A DNA stretch of 64,000 nucleotides, taken from positions 52,511-116,510 of the forward strand of contig MNCI01009030.1 of the NCBI GenBank assembly GCA_015680685.1. The letters run 5' to 3'. The position numbers and the translations under genes are program-made. Within the stretch, counting starts at the first letter, position 1. Each line of letters opens with the position of its first letter. Shown here in pieces: positions 59,369 through 64,000 of the stretch. The notes under the pieces are model-generated. The model saw nothing but the letters and a program-made list of their open reading frames with translations. It was not told the origin of the DNA and ran no database searches. The DNA comes from Gnetum montanum (Eukaryota; Streptophyta; Gnetopsida; Gnetales; Gnetaceae).

Positions 59369-59992
59369 TCACCCTGTGTTATTGTATGCAATGCATGGAA
59401 CCTTCTTCTTCTCAATCATTCCAAAAATGTTTTCCTTAGATATTTCTATGAAAAGATTATGGATTCCTAGGCATGCATCAACAGTGCTTAGCCATGCCCT
59501 TCCCATTATGATTGGGAAGTTCCCCTTACTATTATTCACTTGGATCACCAAGAAGTCAGCTAGATACGATCATCCACAAATAGTAGTAACAATATCCTGT
59601 ACTAATCCCAAGGGGACAATGATGGACTATTTGGCTAACTCTAAATGGACATTGCTCTTTTTCAATGGGGGCAAGTTCCAGGTCTTATACATTTCTTGGG
59701 ATATTAGGTTGACACCAAAACCTGAATCCAAAAGAGCTTTGCATGGCTCATTCCCAACGATTTGTAGATAGATTAGGGGACTCCTAGGATTAGAGAATTT
59801 CCTGGGAAGGTGGCTAGGCTTGATCCAATCAATAACAACATGTGTTAACATGACCGTATGTGTTGAATGTGGTGTTAAGTTCGAAGGGGGCTCCGAAGCT
59901 TTAGTTGATACGGAGACGTCCAAAGACTCAGCCGCTTGGGGTTGCAAAGGCTTGGTTGGACTGTTGGTTCTAAAGAAAGATATTTTCTTCAT
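59369..59992 (-). pseudogene. Gypsy-2 protease region
   Basis: ALLDSGFGVNLIS carries an intact D-S-G. A later piece (59369-59551) ends the domain with GNFPIIMGRAWL. A stop near 59625 separates the two. The frame is shared with gag. Confidence 0.8.
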
Positions 59993-60016
59993 ACAGTTGT
60001 CAGAACCGATAGTAGG

Positions 60017-62386
60017 TTAAGGGTTAATAGCCCTTGTGGCATTATGTTGCTGTGGCTGAGCAGGGAGTTCACCTTTCATTGTTGGAGCATGTGGTAATGG
60101 AGCTATTGGTGGGAGAGATGTGGTCAAGTTGGAAGTATGGTATACTTGTGGGATGTCACCCCTAGGAGAGGAAGTCCTATAGTATTCATGGGCTTGGTAG
60201 TGATGTTGGGGAGTAACATGACCAACAGAGTCACGTGGAGCGATTGAATGCTGCACGTAATATCCATATGGGTCTAGTTGCCGGTAAGGATATTGTTGCC
60301 TTGGTGGTGGCATTCCCCATAATTGTGGGTGTTGCCACTGCTGATGTTGCTCAATTGGTTGTGGTGGAGTTTCACTTGGATAATACGTTAAAGGTTGGTG
60401 GAACTGCCTTGGGTTACCTTGGGGATACGGTAACTGTTGGGATGTTTGCCATTTGTTTAAACATGGATTAAGTGCATATACCCCAGACTCCTGTAAATGT
60501 GAGATTATAGGGCAACATCCCTTAGGATGGTCATATTGAAAGATCTCACATCCACTATCATTGTCCGTATCCAAGTCCACAAACTCTTCAATAATAGCAA
60601 CTTTACCCTTACCCTTGTTACATGCATTTTCTGCTTCTCTATTTTTCCTTTTTTCATGATCACTACCTTGCTCTCTAGACTCCTCTACTACTTTGAGCAC
60701 ATTTTGGAACTTACTATCTAGGGAGTCCCACATTTGGTCTACCTTTGTTGATACTTATGATGCTAACTTTTAAATAGGCAAGGTTTTTCTATTCACCATC
60801 TCTTCGAGTGGTGACTCTTCCTCATCAACAAAAAATATTACTCCCTTCTTTCGGAGGGAAGGATCTTTGTTGTATTCTTCCGCACTCTCTCTTTTTTATA
60901 GCTCACCTTCTTCTTTAGCTACTTGCTTTGGCAATCTATGAAATTGATGAGACCTAAGCTCAAATAACCTTCCTTGGGTATAAGTCCCAAGGGTCCTTCT
61001 TGTTTCATACCTAAGCTTATCTATGAGATGGTGTAGTTGATCCCGCTGCTAATAATCATGGCCAGGAAAATGATGTAAGAGTGCATAATAACGGCCCATG
61101 GTAGCATCCAAGGGTTCATGATTTCCTTATTTCCATCCTTGGATTTGCTTTTGCAGATTAGACACCCGGGAGTACGTTTGGTACTTATTGTTGAACAATT
61201 CTAGCATCGTACTCCATCTATGAATGAATTTCGGTTCTAAGAACCGGTACCAGCTCAGCTTCTTTTATTAGTGTTCATGGGAACAACTTAAGATTTTTCC
61301 ACTCACTTTCTATGTTTTGCAAGGCACATGCATCATGAAATACTTGTAAGTGATTTTGAGGATTAACATTATAACCCCCATCAAATCATGGGATGTTATT
61401 TATGTCTAACCTTTTGATCCTACTATCTTTTTGGTGCCTTGTTGAAACTCTCACAGCCTCAGTTATATCTAGCATGCTTTGCGTGGCGAGTAGGGGTTCA
61501 TCATGATCATCTCGTTCATAGCGTCTATGGTGTTTACGTGGTTCCCTACTCTCCCTTCTTCTATGACGTGATTTTCTAGAGTGCCCTCGTCCTCTGTCTT
61601 GGTTGTCTTGTCTGTGAATTCCATTTTGTTTGTCCTTATCCTCATGCTCTGTTTCTCTATAGCTATGTCTAGATACAAAAGGAGAGGATGAAGGTGACGA
61701 TTAAGGTGAAGAAGAAGGAGAACCGCCACCATAACGGTGTCTACTACCTTCTCTTCGATGGTCTCTTCCTCGATGGTGATTGTGATTAGAATGCCTACCC
61801 TTGTCATGTGTCTTTGTTCCTTTTTCAGACTCTTTGTGTCCATTGGTATCAGCACCTAGGTTGTGAATAGTAGAATGAAGGTTTTGATACACAACCCCTT
61901 GGCCAAATTCAAGGGTAGGAACATTGTTATGTAGGTGATTGCCTGAGGCAGGTTCATCACCCTCAATTTCACTTAAACATGTGGGGCATCCTTAGACCAT
62001 TTTCCCTTCAAGGAATTATGGTGTCTCTCCTGTTGCAGGTCCCTTTGACGTTGTGCTTTAGTAGGATGATAGTCTCTTGAATCATAGTCTTGCGCAATGT
62101 ACTCTGCATGTAAGTGTTACATGCTTATTCATGTGAGAGCACAGAGAAGCATATTTGGGACTGAACGGTTGGGAGGTAACACTATGTTACCTTCTAAATC
62201 ACACCAACACAGTTGTTCGTCTTGGTGGAGAATAAAGGTGAAGTCAGGTACATATTCATCGGGATGAATATATACCACACGAAACTGTTAAGGAATTGGC
62301 GGGTCAACGTCATGTGTATTTTGTCGCTGATTCCTTCTTGTGTTAGTCTTAGGTGGTGAAGTGCTCTTGTGCGAAGAAGAAGACAT
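60017..62386 (-). pseudogene. Gypsy-2 gag, fragmented
   Basis: Starts at ATG 62386 in the same context as Gypsy-1. Best preserved is 60017-60733: a Lys/Glu-rich helix, CEIFQYDHPKGCC, and then a Pro/Gln/Tyr-rich tail. The gag core around 61100-61450 is broken by stops. The 61469-61855 region is Arg/His/Glu-rich and corresponds to the equivalent linker in Gypsy-1 (33106-33360). Confidence 0.75.
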
Positions 62387-62500
62387 CTTGTTTTGTTCAG
62401 TGTGCAATGTACTATATTTTTTTCTCTTAACCAACCCTAAGGGTTCGTTCCAACGATGTGAATAATTTCCTAAATTCTACTTAGCGCAAAAACAACAAAG

Positions 62501-62518
62501 TCCCCGACAATGGCGCCA
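62501..62518 (-). other. Gypsy-2 primer-binding site
   Basis: TGGCGCCATTGTCGGGGA on the minus strand, one base inside the 5' LTR. It closely matches the aspartate-tRNA-type PBS common to plant Gypsy elements. Confidence 0.85.
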
Positions 62519-63237
62519 ATGATGAGCGACGAGGTACCCCTATGCTCAACCATACGAATACGAGCGTTTCATGCATGATCTGGTCAAATTCCAAGGACTA
62601 AGTGCCTATGTGCCTTCATGGAACAATAACGGGTTGATTAATCATTGTCTTCCCAAACTTACTTTTATGTCACAGTTGTATGATTAAGTAAGCTTGAGGT
62701 ATATGATTTTTATAGTTTTTATGTGTTTTATATCCTGCGCTAATAAGGAGGGGAGAGAGAAGTAACTAAGTAAGTAATCTAATTTAACTATTCATTAACT
62801 AAGTTCTAAGTACTCCTAATACCAGTATCGGTTCCCACTTACCGTACACATCCTGAACAATTGCAACGCTGCTGGGATTACCAAATGCTAATCGTTACTG
62901 TGTTACCAAGCGCTACACACATGCTTGAAGCGGTTGTACTGAGTGTATTTAACTAAGGGAGTTGTAGGGTGAGAGAAATCATTAATTAACTACAAAAGCA
63001 TTAAATAATAATTAACACTAATTAATCTATTCTGTATGCTGCAAGGTTTATTATAAAGTTCGTCTTTATTATTGTACACAAAGTGTGCTCAGGTACACAA
63101 TGCTCGAATAAAGATCCGTTCACTCTATGACTCCTACTGCTGGCATGTAGAAATAATTCTAACTCTGGAGGGAGAAAATGGCAAGAGTTTGGCTAAGGGA
63201 CTAATTCTTAACTGTGGAAACCAAAGGCGCCGCTTCT

Positions 63238-63245
63238 TATTTATA
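63238..63245 (-). promoter_or_regulatory. TATA box of Gypsy-2 LTR
   Basis: TATAAATA on the minus strand inside the near-palindromic tatttataaata. Confidence 0.55.
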
Positions 63246-63263
63246 AATAATGAGACAGGCCAC

Positions 63264-63316
63264 GATATCAGGTATTCGATATCGCATGGTTGATCCGATA
63301 TCGTGGACGTGATATC
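63264..63316 (-). promoter_or_regulatory. GATATC dyads in Gypsy-2 LTR (two sites)
   Basis: GATATC-AGGTATTC-GATATC at 63264-63283 and GATATC-GTGGACGT-GATATC at 63297-63316, centres 33 bp apart. The inner site is 18 bp from the TATA box, the same gap as in LTR-X. Confidence 0.75.
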
Positions 63317-63324
63317 ACAGTTCA

Positions 63325-63498
63325 TTAGAGATGGTAAAAGCTAATTCTTGTTCTACTAATTTGTATTGCTCTTGTACTACCTTTGCCGTAAGATTTGAGA
63401 TTGCCATTTCTGCTGCTTCTAAATAACTGATTATAATGCATACATATAAGGGCTTGTGATAGAGATGTCTGCGTTGGAAACAAAGTATTGAGAGTTGA
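63325..63498 (-). pseudogene. RLP-family 5' fragment between two LTRs
   Basis: The minus-strand ATG at about 63405 is followed by AISNLT and VVQEQYKL, like the RLP signal-peptide start. It then diverges from RLP but agrees with 29626-29790, including agatggtaa and agctaattcttgttct. Upstream sequence to gcgttggaaac...tattgagag matches RLP-A's 5' flank. It is bounded on both sides by LTR sequence. Confidence 0.78.
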
Positions 63499-63522
63499 TG
63501 AGACGCGAATTGCACAAGCCGC

Positions 63523-63624
63523 AATATCGCGTACGCGATATCGTGGCCGACACGATATCGCATCCCCTACGATATCGCGTACGCGATATCGCGTCATTCC
63601 CTGCGATATCGCGTACGCGAGCCG
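63523..63624 (+). promoter_or_regulatory. GATATC dyad array, three sites, near-perfect palindromes
   Basis: AATATC-GCGTACGC-GATATC at 63523-63542, GATATC-GCGTACGC-GATATC at 63571-63590 (perfect 20-bp palindrome, extended by one pair to 63570-63591), and GATATC-GCGTACGC-GA at 63605-63620. An extra CGATATCG lies at 63553-63560. The TATA box follows at 63632. Confidence 0.8.
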
Positions 63625-63631
63625 CCAAATC

Positions 63632-63639
63632 TATAAATA
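63632..63639 (+). promoter_or_regulatory. TATA box of plus-strand LTR
   Basis: TATAAATA in a caaatctataaataagagg context, shortly after the last dyad. Confidence 0.6.
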
Positions 63640-64000
63640 AGAGGCGGCACTCCCCTCATTTGACATCAGATAGGCTAAGTAGCGAAGCTCTGGCGGATTG
63701 ATCATCTCAGAGATAGAATATTTTCCATGTGCCTGTAGTAGGAGTCCCCCAAGTGAACGGTTCTTTATTCGAGCAGCTTTGTACCTGAACGCAAGTTGTG
63801 TACGACAATAAAGACGAGCTTTGTGGATAAACCTTGCAGTGCATGGATAAGTTTATTTAATGTGCTACTGCTTTCCTAGTAACGCGGCATGAGTACGACT
63901 TGGTTACGAGCGTTGACGAACGTGTACGGCTAGCCAAGGAATCGGCTGCTCATCGCGATTAGATTCTCTCACCCTTTCCTCCTAGAACGTGGGACAAGTA

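Larger units (their letters stand above)
56139..63324 (-). mobile_element. Gypsy-2: Athila/Tat-like Ty3-Gypsy element, decayed
   Basis: On the minus strand: LTR (63324-62520), PBS, gag (from ATG 62386), protease, RT, RNase H, integrase. The order RT-RNase H-integrase marks Ty3-Gypsy. The aspartate-type PBS, the FLDGYSGYNQI motif and KGTENVIADHLSRL point to the Athila/Tat clade. RT, RNase H and integrase pieces (56139-59048) share one frame broken only by stops. Gag and protease share another. No 3' LTR was found. Not functional. Confidence 0.9.
62520..63324 (-). repeat. Gypsy-2 5' LTR
   Basis: 805 bp reading tgatgagcgacg to cacagttca on the plus strand. On the minus strand: two GATATC dyads, TATA box (63245-63238), aataaagacgaac region, and ...gctcatca adjoining the PBS. 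The outer end is tentative, because LTR-X shares the following cattaga as well. Confidence 0.75.
63499..64000 (+). mobile_element. Plus-strand LTR with dyad-bearing U3 (cut by window end)
   Basis: Starts near tgagacgcg. Three GATATC dyads, TATAAATA at 63632-63639, then acaataaagacgagctttgtggataaaccttgcag, which matches the R/U5 of the Gypsy-2 LTR read from the other strand. The rest continues beyond 64000, so PBS and coding part are not visible. It is more CpG-rich than the other LTRs, which suggests less decay. Confidence 0.65.

Noticed and set aside
59048-59992. Programmed frameshift between gag-protease and RT in the Gypsy elements
   Set aside because: Both copies change frame before RT, but at different points: in Gypsy-2 between 59369 and 59048, in Gypsy-1 between about 30608 and 30210. 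Independent indels explain this better.
56139-63324. Endogenous pararetrovirus
   Set aside because: The order protease-RT-RNase H-integrase with an integrase zinc finger, LTRs and PBS fits Ty3-Gypsy. No movement protein was seen.
63523-63624. CRISPR-like or satellite array
   Set aside because: Repeats are palindromic, few and unevenly spaced next to a TATA box in LTR context. There are no unique spacers of constant length.

Overview
The window is nuclear DNA from a land plant with a large, retrotransposon-rich genome. The evidence is plant-type LRR receptor-like proteins, plant LINEs whose ORF1 has a CCHC knuckle, Athila/Tat-like Ty3-Gypsy elements and non-coding TRIM-like LTR elements. AT-rich composition and deep TE layering would fit a gymnosperm or another large-genome plant, but nothing here fixes the species. 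I see no rRNA, tRNA, CRISPR or bacterial-type genes.

The backbone is a direct segmental duplication. Copy A (1-24372, left edge cut by the window) and copy B (42073-54739) align collinearly once two LINE insertions are removed from A. Each copy carries, in order: a GC-rich island, a SINE-like stretch, a solo-LTR-like element, a long intergenic region, a minus-strand intronless LRR receptor-like protein (RLP) gene, a repeat-bearing upstream region, a TRIM-type element and an LTR-like remnant. The RLP in copy B is intact (47252-50575, 1107 aa). The RLP in copy A is a pseudogene with two nonsense codons and a 32-bp frameshifting insertion.

Two LINEs of different subfamilies sit only in copy A, and copy B preserves the empty site for each. 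LINE-1 (2120-7766, +) is decayed. LINE-2 (15172-21100, -) has both ORFs open and is bounded by a perfect 16-bp target-site duplication, so it may be young. In both LINEs ORF1 and ORF2 overlap by the same 4 nt (ATGA).

The spacer between the copies (24373-42072) holds a tandem LTR-internal-LTR-internal-LTR array without coding capacity (25391 to about 29260), a fragment of an RLP-family 5' end (29626-29915), a 3'-truncated minus-strand Gypsy element (29916-35040), repeated LTR ends running into an assembly gap (35809-36281), a decayed coiled-coil ORF, an LTR remnant and another decayed ORF. To the right of copy B lies a second decayed Gypsy copy (about 54740-63324, -), another RLP 5' fragment, and a plus-strand LTR that runs off the window.

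The most unusual signal is a 20-bp dyad, GATATC-N8-GATATC with a GTAC/GTAT-like centre. It is repeated two or three times just upstream of the TATA box in three separate LTRs (39918-40007, 63264-63316, 63523-63624). In two of them the gap between dyad and TATA box is identical. It looks like a conserved operator-like promoter module of this retroelement group.
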